This document shows positions 33,442 to 42,181 of a stretch of 64,000 bases of DNA, in pieces (the first letter of the stretch is position 1; every line of letters starts with the position of its first letter). Made by a program: the position numbers and the translations under genes. Below the pieces are notes generated by a model. It worked only from the letters and a program-made list of their open reading frames with translations, had not been told where the DNA came from and searched no databases. The DNA comes from Chryseolinea serpens (lineage in GTDB: Bacteria; Bacteroidota; Bacteroidia; Cytophagales; Cyclobacteriaceae), in contig NZ_FQWQ01000002.1 in NCBI RefSeq assembly GCF_900129725.1, positions 1,054,001-1,118,000 of the forward strand, given 5' to 3'.

Positions 33442-33882
33442 ATGAAATCAAAATTATCGTTTGTCGTTGTAGTCGCTCTGCTCGCAGCCTGTCACGGCGG
33501 CAAAGAACAATCATCCGAAACCAGCTCCGAAGGCGGGCCGCAACCGGGGTGCTACGCGTTTCATGAAGGGGGGTCGAGCATTGAACTTCAACTGGAGGTG
33601 ACGGGCGATGCTGTGTCCGGCAGTCTGCTCTATTCGCTGGCAGAAAAAGACAAGAACACCGGCACCATCAAGGGTACCGTGAAGGGAAATACGGTGGACG
33701 CCTACTATACGTTCTCGTCAGAAGGAAAGACCAGTGTGCGTGAAGTCATCTTTCAATGGGTTGACAATTCTTTGGTCGAGGGCATTGGCGAACACATTGA
33801 GCGGAACGATACGTCGCTCTATGCCGACAAGAAGAAAGTGACATTCACGGATAGCAAAGTGGCGCTCACCAAATGTAAGTGA
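33442..33882 (+). CDS. Small lipoprotein of unknown function
   Basis: 146 residues from the Met at 33442 (MKSKLSFVVVVALLAAC), with a clean lipobox LLAAC and Cys17; an earlier in-frame Met would spoil the signal. The mature part starts with a Ser/Glu-rich tether (HGGKEQSSETSSEGG) and continues as a beta-rich domain with GCYAFHEGGSSIELQLEVTGDAVSGSLLY and IKGTVKGNTVDAYYTF, a META/lipocalin-like strand pattern common in Bacteroidota lipoproteins. It ends VALTKCK. No enzyme motif is visible. Confidence 0.82.
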   Translation: MKSKLSFVVVVALLAACHGGKEQSSETSSEGGPQPGCYAFHEGGSSIELQLEVTGDAVSGSLLYSLAEKDKNTGTIKGTVKGNTVDAYYTFSSEGKTSVREVIFQWVDNSLVEGIGEHIERNDTSLYADKKKVTFTDSKVALTKCK

Positions 33883-33899
33883 GCTTTAAATCACTTTGA

Positions 33900-33990
33900 A
33901 ACTTCGCTAAAGCTTCGGCCCTCCTTCGCTAAAGCTTGGGCCCTCCTTCGCTAAAGCTTCGGCGGGCAAAGCGGGCAAGCAAGCCCGCAA
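33900..33990. repeat. Three tandem CTTCGCTAAAGCTT units
   Basis: CTTCGCTAAAGCTT occurs at about 33902, 33924 and 33947, the last followed by CGGCGGGCAAAGCGGGCAAGC. It lies between the lipoprotein stop and the convergent amidohydrolase stop and matches the elements at 8205 and 23600. Confidence 0.85.
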
Positions 33991-34010
33991 AGGCAACGCA
34001 AAGGAAAATA

Positions 34011-35591
34011 CTAGTTGGTGCCCGGCTGTTTCAAGACAAACCCGCTCTTCTGCTTTTCGTCGGCGACCATCTTGCGTACATCGGCCAGGAGTTTTTTGGC
34101 GTCGTAGATAATACCGTCCTTGATGGTGTATTTGACACCTCCTACGCGGACAACTTTATTATCGTCGGTGAGCTTTATGGCTCCCGTGCCATAGAGCACT
34201 TGCAGATTCTTCAAGGGGTTTTCTTCTACGATAACAAAGTCTGCCAGTTTGCCTACTTCGACCGAGCCAACCTCCTTGTCTTTTCCAAGGGCTTGGGCTC
34301 CATAAAGTGTAGCGGAGCGAATGATCTCTAGCGGGTGGAATCCTGCTTCGCGCAGCAACTCCAGTTCGCGGATGTAGGCAAAACCATAGAGTTGAAAAAT
34401 GAAACCTGAATCGGATCCGGTGGTCACACGTCCTCCGCGGTTTTTATATTCGTTCACGAACGTCATCCAGAGCTGATAGTTTTCGCGCCAGTTCACTTCT
34501 TGTTCGGTGCCCCATTCGTGCCAGTAGGAGCCGTGCGAAATTTTGCTGGGTTGATAAAATGCCCACAGCGACGGCAGCGTGTACTCCTCGTGCCATTCGG
34601 CGCGACGGGCGCGGTGCAGGTCGCGGCTGGCTTCATAGATGTTGAAGGTGGGGTCGAGGGTGAAGTCAAGCGAGAGCAATTCGTTCATCACTTCGTTCCA
34701 ATGCTCGCTGTAGGGTGGTGCAGCTTGTTTCCAGAGTTTGCCGGCTTCGGCGAAACGGTGTTGTTCATTTTGATAGTTGTAGTCCAGGGGATAGTCCTGG
34801 ATGGTGCGCGTGGTGAAGAGCGCTTCGGGCAAACCGTACCAATGTTCCATCGACGTCAATCCCGCTTTCGCGGAGTTCACCACGTTCCAGCGGGCCACGT
34901 CCACCTGGGCGTGGTGACATGCCGAGCGCAGCCCCAGCTCTTTGTTCTTTCGAAGGGCAGCATCCATGATCTCGGGACGGGCACCAAAAAATTTGATGCC
35001 GTCGGCGCCCTTGCTCTTATTTAAGATCACCCAGTCGATGGCTTGCTGCGGTGTGCTGATGGGATCTTTGCTGCCCTGACCAAAAACCGTATACGCCCAG
35101 ATGCGCGGCGCGGTGATGCGGTTCTCGGCACTCAGTCGTTTTTCTTCCAACACCCAATCCAGCCCGTTGCCCGCCGAAGGTTCGCGTATGGTCGTAATGC
35201 CATGCCCCATCCACAGTTTGAAAACATATTCAGCGCTGGGGGCTTGTGAGCCACCGATATGACCGTGCATGTCGATGAAACCGGGCATGAGGTACATGCC
35301 CTCGGCGTTCAGCTCCTTCCCTCCCGGTTCCAACTTGGGCCGGCGATCGCTGGTGAAGGCCACGCCGGGATAGCCCACGGTCTGGATAGAGACGATCTTA
35401 TTTTGTTTCACCACAATATCGGTGGGCCCAATGGGCGGCGCACCGGTGCCATCGATGAGCATCACACCACGGATAATGAGTTGAGGGTAAGGCCCATCGC
35501 CTTCTTTTACGAGCGGTGCCTTTTCGACTTTATCCTGTGCAGAGATGGAAAACGTGACGAGAATGAGCAGGGCGGGTAATAACTTCTTCAT
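34011..35591 (-). CDS. Exported amidohydrolase-family enzyme
   Basis: 526 residues with signal peptide (MKKLLPALLILVTFSISAQ). The amidohydrolase TIM barrel is clear: LIIRGVMLIDGTGAPPIGP near the N-terminus, the metal-binding MPGFIDMHGHIGG, AKAGLTSMEHWYGL in the middle and TGSDSGF late in the barrel, with the re-entrant beta-sandwich KDKEVGSVEVGKLADFVIV after it. The architecture matches imidazolonepropionase-like or prolidase-like amidohydrolases that are often secreted in Bacteroidota. Metal: two His of HGH plus later His/Asp; the carboxylated Lys expected in binuclear members is not obvious. Substrate unknown. It is divergent from the DUF4403 gene, 41 bp away. Confidence 0.9.
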   Translation of the reverse strand: MKKLLPALLILVTFSISAQDKVEKAPLVKEGDGPYPQLIIRGVMLIDGTGAPPIGPTDIVVKQNKIVSIQTVGYPGVAFTSDRRPKLEPGGKELNAEGMYLMPGFIDMHGHIGGSQAPSAEYVFKLWMGHGITTIREPSAGNGLDWVLEEKRLSAENRITAPRIWAYTVFGQGSKDPISTPQQAIDWVILNKSKGADGIKFFGARPEIMDAALRKNKELGLRSACHHAQVDVARWNVVNSAKAGLTSMEHWYGLPEALFTTRTIQDYPLDYNYQNEQHRFAEAGKLWKQAAPPYSEHWNEVMNELLSLDFTLDPTFNIYEASRDLHRARRAEWHEEYTLPSLWAFYQPSKISHGSYWHEWGTEQEVNWRENYQLWMTFVNEYKNRGGRVTTGSDSGFIFQLYGFAYIRELELLREAGFHPLEIIRSATLYGAQALGKDKEVGSVEVGKLADFVIVEENPLKNLQVLYGTGAIKLTDDNKVVRVGGVKYTIKDGIIYDAKKLLADVRKMVADEKQKSGFVLKQPGTN

Positions 35592-35632
35592 ATCTTAAGT
35601 GTTGATAGTGAATCTACACAAGTATAAGGGAA

Positions 35633-37063
35633 ATGAAAATGAAGTTAGGAGCTATCGTCACATTTTGTAGTCTTGCGGCCGCAGCGCTCCTTTTTCAATG
35701 CGGGCGCGTGAAACCCGAGCCTCCCAAACCCACCCTCCTGGAAACGGAACTGACACCGCCAATGTCCACGGTAGTGATACCGGTATACTATCACGTCGAC
35801 AGCCTGGAAGCCACCATCAATAATAAAGTGAAGGGCACCTTTTTGAAGAAATGGATGGTGTTGAATGAAAAGGGCGACAGCCTCTACCTGGAGATGACCC
35901 GCACCGGGCGGATCGACATTGCGTGGGAGAAGCATGCACTTACCTGCTCGTTCCCCTTACTGGTCTCGGGCAAGTTCATCAAACACCTGGGCGCGATCAC
36001 TATCAGAAATTCAGAACCCGTGGAAATGGAGGTTGTCCTGAACCTGGTCACGCAGGTGAGCATTGGCAAAGACTGGAACCTGACACTGGACTCGAAGCTG
36101 AAACACATTCGCTGGGTGAAAGATCCGATGCTGAAGGTGGCCATGGTGAAAGTGAACCTGCGCAAAAAAGTGGAAGAGGCCATCGCCCTCCACCAGGAGG
36201 ATCTCGTCGGCAAGATGGACGACGCGTTACGCGATAAGCTGAACACACGAAAGGTCATTGTCAAAATCTGGAACGATCTGCAAAAACCCATTCGCATCAA
36301 TAAGAAGAGCATGCCGGTGTGGCTCAAGCCCTATGCCCACGACCTGAAAGCAAAACTCTCCCAGAGCGGTCCGTTCATGGTGCTGGAAGTGGAACTGGAG
36401 GCTACGATACAAACCATCCTGGAAGACGAAGACATTCCCCCTTCCAACACCACACTCCCCGCCTACAAACCCAAGACATCGGCCGCCGACAGTCTGAAGA
36501 TCTTCGTGCTGGCCACGTTGCCCTTTGAAAAGGTCAACGCCATCCTGGAAAAAGAACTAAAAGGAAAGACCATTGCCGCCGAAGGTTACTCCGCGACGGT
36601 GAAAAATATATCAGCCTATGGCACCGACGAAGGCCTGGCCTTGAAAATACAGGTGAAGGGCGACGTGGTGGGCAATATCTATCTGCGGGGTACTCCTTAT
36701 TATGACACGACAAAAGCCGTGTTCTCGGTAAAGGACTTCCGGTTTGATGTGGATTCGGAAAACGCCTTGATCACTACGGCCGACTGGATGCTGCACGACA
36801 ATGCCCTGGGCTTTGTCCAGGAAAAGCTCACAATCGATGTTCAACCGCTGATTGACCAGGTGCCGGATCTCATTGAAAACGGCATCGAGAAGGGGAAGTC
36901 GGGCGAAAAGATCAATGTTTTTGTGGACCGGCTGGATTTGATCCCGCAGCAACTGGTGATTACCCGAAAAAACATACAGGTCATCCTAAAGGGCACCGGT
37001 AAGGCTTCAATTGGCCTGGAACGCAAGGTGTTTGCGGGCAAAAAGCGCAAAAAGAGGGTTTAG
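35633..37063 (+). CDS. DUF4403-family lipoprotein
   Basis: 476 residues. A signal peptide ends LLFQCGRVKPEPPKP, giving a lipobox with Cys23. The body is a DUF4403 protein, a family that resembles tubular lipid-binding (TULIP/SMP-like) proteins in Bacteroidota: two similar halves (about 40-250 and 270-470), each with amphipathic long strands (LTPPMSTVVIPVYYHVDSLEATINNKVKG; VLATLPFEKVNAILEKELKGKTIAAEGYS). The protein is predicted to sit on the inner face of the outer membrane. The function is unproven. The Met at 35633 precedes an ideal charged n-region (MKMKLGAIV). Confidence 0.86.
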   Translation: MKMKLGAIVTFCSLAAAALLFQCGRVKPEPPKPTLLETELTPPMSTVVIPVYYHVDSLEATINNKVKGTFLKKWMVLNEKGDSLYLEMTRTGRIDIAWEKHALTCSFPLLVSGKFIKHLGAITIRNSEPVEMEVVLNLVTQVSIGKDWNLTLDSKLKHIRWVKDPMLKVAMVKVNLRKKVEEAIALHQEDLVGKMDDALRDKLNTRKVIVKIWNDLQKPIRINKKSMPVWLKPYAHDLKAKLSQSGPFMVLEVELEATIQTILEDEDIPPSNTTLPAYKPKTSAADSLKIFVLATLPFEKVNAILEKELKGKTIAAEGYSATVKNISAYGTDEGLALKIQVKGDVVGNIYLRGTPYYDTTKAVFSVKDFRFDVDSENALITTADWMLHDNALGFVQEKLTIDVQPLIDQVPDLIENGIEKGKSGEKINVFVDRLDLIPQQLVITRKNIQVILKGTGKASIGLERKVFAGKKRKKRV

Positions 37064-37432
37064 CGGGCAGGTCCCGGCCGCCCATGCGCGTGGGTTCACA
37101 TTTTCTCAACGACCGGGCTATCCCTGGGTCCGGGGGTCTAAAATCCTCTCTTACAAGAGCTTACTGACCATTTAATTCAACTCTTCCGAGACCTTTTCTC
37201 AGAATAAAATCGATGAAATTCACTCCATTTCCCAATAAGGTTTTGGCGGACCCTGTCTATTAAAAATTTTATAATTTTTACCCGTTTTCGGTTAGAAACA
37301 GACCCTACCTACAACGTTTCCGTGAATTTTTTTTCAAAAGTGGTTCATTTATTACCCTATTGTTAAAATATTCGTCCAGTTATTAATAACAACCAGTAAA
37401 ATTTTACCCCTATATCCTAAAACTACAAACAA
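37064..37432. promoter_or_regulatory. Control region of the ammonium-transporter operon
   Basis: A 369-bp AT-rich spacer with a perfect 12-bp palindrome GTTATTAATAAC (37379-37390), 43 nt before the amt start, that may be an operator. No sigma-54 -24/-12 pair (GG-N10-GC) is apparent. Confidence 0.4.
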
Positions 37433-38776
37433 ATGAAAAAATCAATCGTCTTTCTCGTGCTGCTGATTGCGATAAGCATTCTAGCAGTCATTATGCCGGC
37501 CGTTCCTACGACCATCAACACCGAGGGCATGAATTCGGGTGATGTGGCCTGGATGCTGGCGGCTTCCGCTTTAGTATTGCTCATGACTCCCGGCCTGGCG
37601 TATTTCTATGGCGGGATGATTGACACCAAAAACATTATCACCACCATGCTCCAGAGCTTCATCGCCATGGGCGTGATCTCGGTATTGTGGATCGTTGTAG
37701 GATTTAGCCTCGCCTTTGGCGAAGATATTGGGGGATTTGTAGGCAACCCGTCTACGTACTTCATGTTCGGCAACGTATTGGATGCTCCGCTGTGGGGTAC
37801 CATTCCGCTGGTGTTGTTTGCCTTCTTCCAATTGAAGTTTGCCATCATCACACCCGCTCTTATTACCGGTACTTTTGCTGAACGTATCCGTTTCAAGTCT
37901 TACATCCTCTTCCTGGTGTTGTTCTCCTTGTTGATCTATGCTCCCCTGGCGCACTGGACATGGCATGCTGACGGCTTCCTCTTTAAAATGGGTGTCCTTG
38001 ACTTTGCCGGTGGAACCGTAGTACACATGTCGGCCGGTTTCGCTGCTTTGGCTGCTTCGATTTACCTGAGAACAAAGGGTGAAGAGAAAAAATCGATCGC
38101 TCCTGCCAACATTCCTTTTGTATTGTTGGGCACAGGCTTGCTGTGGTTCGGCTGGTTTGGTTTCAACGCCGGTAGCGCATTGACCGCCGGTGCACTTGCC
38201 GCTTCTGCTTTTGCTACTACCAACACCGCTTCGGCTGCTGCTGGTCTTGCCTGGATCTTGTTTGATGCTGCCCGCGGCAAAAAACCTTCTGCCCTTGGCT
38301 TCTGTATCGGTGCCGTGGTTGGTCTGGTGGCCATCACACCTGCCGCTGGTTTCGTAACGATCCCTTCGAGCTTGTTCATCGGTACGTTCGCTGCCATCAT
38401 CAGTAACATCGTAGTACATTGGAAAGCAAAAACTTCCCTGGAAGATACACTCGACGTGTTCCCTTGCCACGGTGTGGGTGGAGCAGTAGGCATGGTGATG
38501 ACCGGCTTGCTGGCCAACACTGCCGTGAACGGCCTGAACACCACCGGCAACGGTCTGTTCTTTGGCGAGTTCCACCTCTTCCAAGTGCACATGATCGCCC
38601 TGGTGATTGTGATCGCTTACACCTTCCTCGGTTCGTTGATCCTGTTGAAACTGACCGACCTCATCTCTCCGCTGAAAGTATCGGCCGAAGAAAAGAAACT
38701 GGGTTCCGATTTCAGCCAGCACGGCGAGAATCTTTACCCTGCCGACTTCAGCTCACTGAAAGAAGAAATGGCCTAA
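37433..38776 (+). CDS. amt: Ammonium transporter
   Basis: 447 residues: signal-like first helix, then eleven membrane helices of the Amt/Mep/Rh fold. The periplasmic recruitment and Phe-gate region reads LAYFYGGMIDTKN; the conserved pore His residues occur in GGTVVHMSAGFAALAAS and DVFPCHGVGGAVGM. It conducts ammonium across the inner membrane, feeding the glutamine synthetase encoded two genes downstream. The gene ends with a short cytoplasmic tail (KKLGSDFSQHGENLYPADFSSLKEEM). No GlnK/PII gene is adjacent, unusual for amt loci, so regulation may act at transcription. A strong terminator at 38783 separates it from the porin gene. Confidence 0.95.
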   Translation: MKKSIVFLVLLIAISILAVIMPAVPTTINTEGMNSGDVAWMLAASALVLLMTPGLAYFYGGMIDTKNIITTMLQSFIAMGVISVLWIVVGFSLAFGEDIGGFVGNPSTYFMFGNVLDAPLWGTIPLVLFAFFQLKFAIITPALITGTFAERIRFKSYILFLVLFSLLIYAPLAHWTWHADGFLFKMGVLDFAGGTVVHMSAGFAALAASIYLRTKGEEKKSIAPANIPFVLLGTGLLWFGWFGFNAGSALTAGALAASAFATTNTASAAAGLAWILFDAARGKKPSALGFCIGAVVGLVAITPAAGFVTIPSSLFIGTFAAIISNIVVHWKAKTSLEDTLDVFPCHGVGGAVGMVMTGLLANTAVNGLNTTGNGLFFGEFHLFQVHMIALVIVIAYTFLGSLILLKLTDLISPLKVSAEEKKLGSDFSQHGENLYPADFSSLKEEMA

Positions 38777-38782
38777 TACAAA

Positions 38783-38822
38783 AAGAAGTCCCGGCAGTAC
38801 CAGCGCCGGGACTTCTTAAAAA
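38783..38822 (+). terminator. Intrinsic terminator of amt
   Basis: AAGAAGTCCCGGC (38783-38795) pairs with GCCGGGACTTCTT (38805-38817), 13 base pairs with a nine-base loop. An A-run follows rather than a T-run on the plus strand, but the flanking AAAA/TTAA makes it functional-looking. Confidence 0.7.
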
Positions 38823-39117
38823 ATATACTGACCGAACCTTTACCCTAACCTAAACCTAAACCTAAATTTTTTCCCTTAACCCCAAACCCCCACGATCCAT
38901 GACGAAGTCTACAAGTCCTCACCCACACCATTTCTAAACAACACTGGCTGTAATTTTTCAGGAGTGCTTTGTCTGGGAAATGCAAAGCAGCCGATGAACG
39001 AAGAGATTGTTATTAGCCTATTGATCTCCTCGTCATTCACTAAAGCATCCCAGGGAGTGTGAGATACTCCCCCGGGATTACTCTAGCTTATTGTTTACTA
39101 AAACACACAACAAAATT
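38823..39117. other. Spacer with CCTAAA hexamer repeats
   Basis: CCCTAACCTAAACCTAAACCTAAA (38843-38866) is a short tandem hexamer tract. The rest shows no feature. Confidence 0.6.
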
Positions 39118-40320
39118 ATGAAATTTCAAAGACGAAGACTTTTACTTTCTCTAGCTTTTATAGGATTGGCCTTCTCGGCGATGAGCCAGGATTCGACGCG
39201 AACCTTCACCTTATCGGGTTCCATCGACGTCTATGCACACACCGCACTCGGCATGAAGAACACCGCGTTTGGAACCGCCGCACCGACCACTTCTTTCGGT
39301 AACCTGAAAGGATTTTCACTCGGCATGGCCAACCTGATCGCATCCTATCAAGGTCAGAAAGTAGGGTTTGTTGCAGACCTCGTATTCGGTCCCCGTGGTT
39401 CGGATGCCGTATTCAACTCGGGTGGATATCGCAACGTGGCCGCCGCCGGTAGCGGTCAAATCGTGAACCAATTGTATACCTACATCAAATTGTCGGATGT
39501 CGTAACGGTGAACCTTGGTCAGTTCAACACTTTCGTGGGATATGAAGTGATCTCTCCCACCCTGAACGCCAACTACTCCACTTCTTACATGTTCTCCAAC
39601 GGTCCCTTCAATCACACAGGCTTGCGCGTAGACTTTGCCACCGAAGGCGGATTGGTAGCCAAACTGGCTGTGATGAACCCGACGGACATTTTGGAATTCA
39701 ACAAAGTGAACACGTATACGCTGGGAGGTCAGATCGGTAAGACCACCGACGCAGGCGGCATCTGGTTCAACGTGTTGTATGGTGACCAGGACGGAAAGCT
39801 CAAGAAGGCCGACTTCGCCGGAGAGCCCGCTGCATCTTACGGCGATCTGTTCCAAGTCGACCTCACGACCGGATGGACGTTGAGCGACGCTTTTTTCCTT
39901 GGCGCTAACGCTACTTACCAAACCATTGCAAAAGGTCAGGAGTATAACGCCGCTGGCGATGTCATCGACGGCACGCGCAAATCCACCTCCTTCTATGGTG
40001 TGGCCTTGTATCCGAAAGTTACCGTGTCAGACAATTTCGCGCTGGCCTTGCGTGCTGAGTACTTCGGTGTGAAAGGTGGTACCGTTGGCAACTTCGCCAG
40101 CTACCGCGCTCACCCGCTCGCCTCTCCCATCGGGCTGGACGGCGACAACAAAGGCAACGTGATCGAGTTCACCCTTTCCGGAAACGCCAAGGTTGGACCG
40201 CTGACGTTGATCCCTGAACTCCGCTTCGACAAGACATCTGAAAACAGCTTTGTCAACAGCGATGGCGATGCGAAAGACTCTATGGTCTCCGCCACCTTCG
40301 CAGCAGTTTATAAATTCTAA
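39118..40320 (+). CDS. Outer-membrane porin-like beta-barrel, nitrogen cluster
   Basis: 400 residues from the Met at 39118, whose n-region MKFQRRRLLLSLAFIGLAFS and AMSQ cleavage site are ideal. The mature protein is a large (probably 16-stranded) barrel of the porin/BBP2 type: strands such as FTLSGSIDVYAHTALGMKN, LGMANLIASYQGQKVGFVADLVFGPRG, VVTVNLGQFNTFVGYEVISP and the terminal strand SATFAAVYKF ending in Phe, the BAM recognition signal. Position between amt and glutamine synthetase implies that it passes ammonium or a nitrogenous solute across the outer membrane. It is 28 bp upstream of the synthetase, so they are co-transcribed. Its specific cargo is inference. Confidence 0.86.
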   Translation: MKFQRRRLLLSLAFIGLAFSAMSQDSTRTFTLSGSIDVYAHTALGMKNTAFGTAAPTTSFGNLKGFSLGMANLIASYQGQKVGFVADLVFGPRGSDAVFNSGGYRNVAAAGSGQIVNQLYTYIKLSDVVTVNLGQFNTFVGYEVISPTLNANYSTSYMFSNGPFNHTGLRVDFATEGGLVAKLAVMNPTDILEFNKVNTYTLGGQIGKTTDAGGIWFNVLYGDQDGKLKKADFAGEPAASYGDLFQVDLTTGWTLSDAFFLGANATYQTIAKGQEYNAAGDVIDGTRKSTSFYGVALYPKVTVSDNFALALRAEYFGVKGGTVGNFASYRAHPLASPIGLDGDNKGNVIEFTLSGNAKVGPLTLIPELRFDKTSENSFVNSDGDAKDSMVSATFAAVYKF

Positions 40321-40347
40321 TTCCTTAACCAAAAAAATTGCAACCTT

Positions 40348-41382
40348 ATGTCAAAAACTAAACTTGAATACATCTGGCTCGATGGATACAAGCCTACTCA
40401 GAGCCTGCGTAGCAAAACCAAGATCGTGAGAAACTTCGACGGCACCCTGGACGGCTGTCCCGGATGGTCCTTCGACGGCAGCTCTACGGAGCAAGCCGAC
40501 GGACACTCGTCCGACTGTCTCCTCCAACCGGTAGCCTTGTTTCCCGATCCCGCGCGTAAGAATGCCTTCCTCGTGATGTGTGAAGTGCTGAGCCCCGATG
40601 GTACGCCGCACTCTTCCAACGGACGCGCCACCATCGAAGACGACGACAACGACTTCTGGTTTGGCTTCGAGCAGGAATATTTCCTGTGGAATCCCGAGAC
40701 CGACAAGCCCCTCGGCTTCCCCGCCAGTGGCTACCCCGGCCCCCAGGGACCGTACTATTGCTCGGTGGGCGCCAAGAATGCTTTCGGCCGCGAGATCGTG
40801 GAAGAACATCTTGACCTTTGCCTCGACGCGGGCATCAACGTGGAGGGTATCAACTCGGAAGTGGCCACCGGCCAGTGGGAGTTCCAGATCTTTGCCAAGG
40901 GCGCGAAAGCTGCCGGCGACCAGGTTTGGGTGGCTCGTTACTTGCTGGAAAGAACGGCCGAGAAATATGGCATCGCCATCAACTGGCACTGCAAGCCGCT
41001 GGGCGCCACCGACTGGAACGGCTCGGGCATGCACGCCAACTTCTCCAACGAGCTGCTGAGAACCGCCGGCTCCAAGGATGTATACGACACCGCATGCCAG
41101 GCTTTTGCTCCTTACGTGAAGGAACACATCGCCGTGTACGGTGCTGATAACCACCTGCGTCTCACCGGGAAACACGAGACCCAGTCGATCGACAGATTCT
41201 CCTACGGGGTTTCCGATCGCGGAGCGTCCATCCGAATCCCGATCGCCACGGTGGAGAACAACTGGAAGGGTTGGTTGGAAGACCGCCGTCCCAACTCCGC
41301 GGCCGATCCCTACAAGGTGGCGGCGCGCATCATCAAGACAGTCAAAACGGTTCCCGAATACGCCACGGTGAACGGACACTAA
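40348..41382 (+). CDS. glnII: Glutamine synthetase, type II (GSII, eukaryote-like)
   Basis: 344 residues, much shorter than GSI (about 450-470) or GSIII (about 700), matching the GSII family usual in eukaryotes and some bacteria. The beta-grasp domain shows LEYIWLDGYKPTQSLRSKTK and CPGWSFDGSSTEQADGHSSDC; the catalytic domain has FWFGFEQEYFLWNPETDKP (metal Glu), GINSEVATGQWEFQI, NWHCKPLGATDWNGSGMHANFS and RLTGKHETQS. It makes glutamine from glutamate, ammonia and ATP. No adenylylation Tyr of GSI is expected, so control is different. Co-transcribed with the preceding barrel, downstream of amt. Confidence 0.95.
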   Translation: MSKTKLEYIWLDGYKPTQSLRSKTKIVRNFDGTLDGCPGWSFDGSSTEQADGHSSDCLLQPVALFPDPARKNAFLVMCEVLSPDGTPHSSNGRATIEDDDNDFWFGFEQEYFLWNPETDKPLGFPASGYPGPQGPYYCSVGAKNAFGREIVEEHLDLCLDAGINVEGINSEVATGQWEFQIFAKGAKAAGDQVWVARYLLERTAEKYGIAINWHCKPLGATDWNGSGMHANFSNELLRTAGSKDVYDTACQAFAPYVKEHIAVYGADNHLRLTGKHETQSIDRFSYGVSDRGASIRIPIATVENNWKGWLEDRRPNSAADPYKVAARIIKTVKTVPEYATVNGH

Positions 41383-41416
41383 TACTTAAAATTTTCAGGG
41401 CGTCTGGTTGTAGTTT

Positions 41417-41450
41417 GAAGTCGGGCAGAAATGTCCGGCTTCTTTTTTTT
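41417..41450 (+). terminator. Intrinsic terminator of the glutamine synthetase gene
   Basis: GAAGTCGGGC and GTCCGGCTTC around AGAAAT, followed by eight T, 34 nt after the stop. Confidence 0.88.
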
Positions 41451-41527
41451 ATATGTTGGCGAATAACTTGATAGTAACATAAACTTCTTTTTACTTTGAG
41501 TTTATGTTACGCTAACGTCCAGCAATC

Positions 41528-42181
41528 ATGATCCATCCTCATACCGAACTCAGGTTCATCAGCGACAAAATAGGTTACGGAGTTGTCGCCACCAAGTTCA
41601 TCCCCAAAGGCACCATCACCTGGGCGCTCGACAAACTCGACAGAATTTTCACACCGGCACAAGTCCGGGCCATGGACCCGCTCTACCAGCAAGTCCTGGA
41701 CACATACACCTACCGAAACCCGGAAGGCAATCACATTCTCTGCTGGGACAACGCCCGGTTTGTGAACCACAGCTCCAACTCCAACTGCATCACCACCGCC
41801 TACGAGTTCGAGATCGCCATCCGCGACATCTATCCCGGCGAGCAACTCACCGATGACTATGGCTACTTGAACTTGGAGGAGCCCTTTGAAGTGGTGCCCG
41901 AAGAAGGCACAGACCGCGTCATCATCTACCCCGACGACCTGGTGCGTTTCTATCACATCTGGGATGAAAAATTGCTGGAAGCTTTTGCCCGTCTCCAAGA
42001 CGTAGAGCAACCCCTGCTCCACATCCTGGATCTCAACACGGTGGCCAAGGCCAGGCGCGTGTCGGCCGGCGAGGAGCAGATGGACTCGATCCTGAATTGC
42101 TACTGCCCGCAACACGGCCGGATCAACGGCGAGGCCCAGCAGATCAAAGTGCGCTCGCCAAAGATCTCCTACCCGTTCTGA
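41528..42181 (+). CDS. SET-domain protein (putative lysine methyltransferase)
   Basis: 217 residues. The SET fold is complete: GYGVVATKFIPKGTI (about 16-30), RFVNHSSNSNC (77-87, the pseudoknot NHS motif) and GEQLTDDYGY (104-113) with the catalytic Tyr. C191-x-C193 (NCYCPQHGR) at the C-terminus together with Cys87 recalls the zinc-binding post-SET segment of eukaryotic enzymes. SET enzymes use S-adenosylmethionine to methylate lysine in a protein; bacterial targets are mostly unknown. The gene is convergent with a very large helicase gene, their 3' ends overlapping by 13 bp. Confidence 0.88.
   Translation: MIHPHTELRFISDKIGYGVVATKFIPKGTITWALDKLDRIFTPAQVRAMDPLYQQVLDTYTYRNPEGNHILCWDNARFVNHSSNSNCITTAYEFEIAIRDIYPGEQLTDDYGYLNLEEPFEVVPEEGTDRVIIYPDDLVRFYHIWDEKLLEAFARLQDVEQPLLHILDLNTVAKARRVSAGEEQMDSILNCYCPQHGRINGEAQQIKVRSPKISYPF

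Noticed and set aside
37571-38722. 383-codon open frame antisense to amt
   Set aside because: It is an exact shadow of the ammonium transporter; composition (His/Gln-rich) is not protein-like and no start context is seen.
40351-41379. 342-codon open frame antisense to glutamine synthetase
   Set aside because: Mirror of a well-conserved gene; the other frame has clear catalytic motifs.
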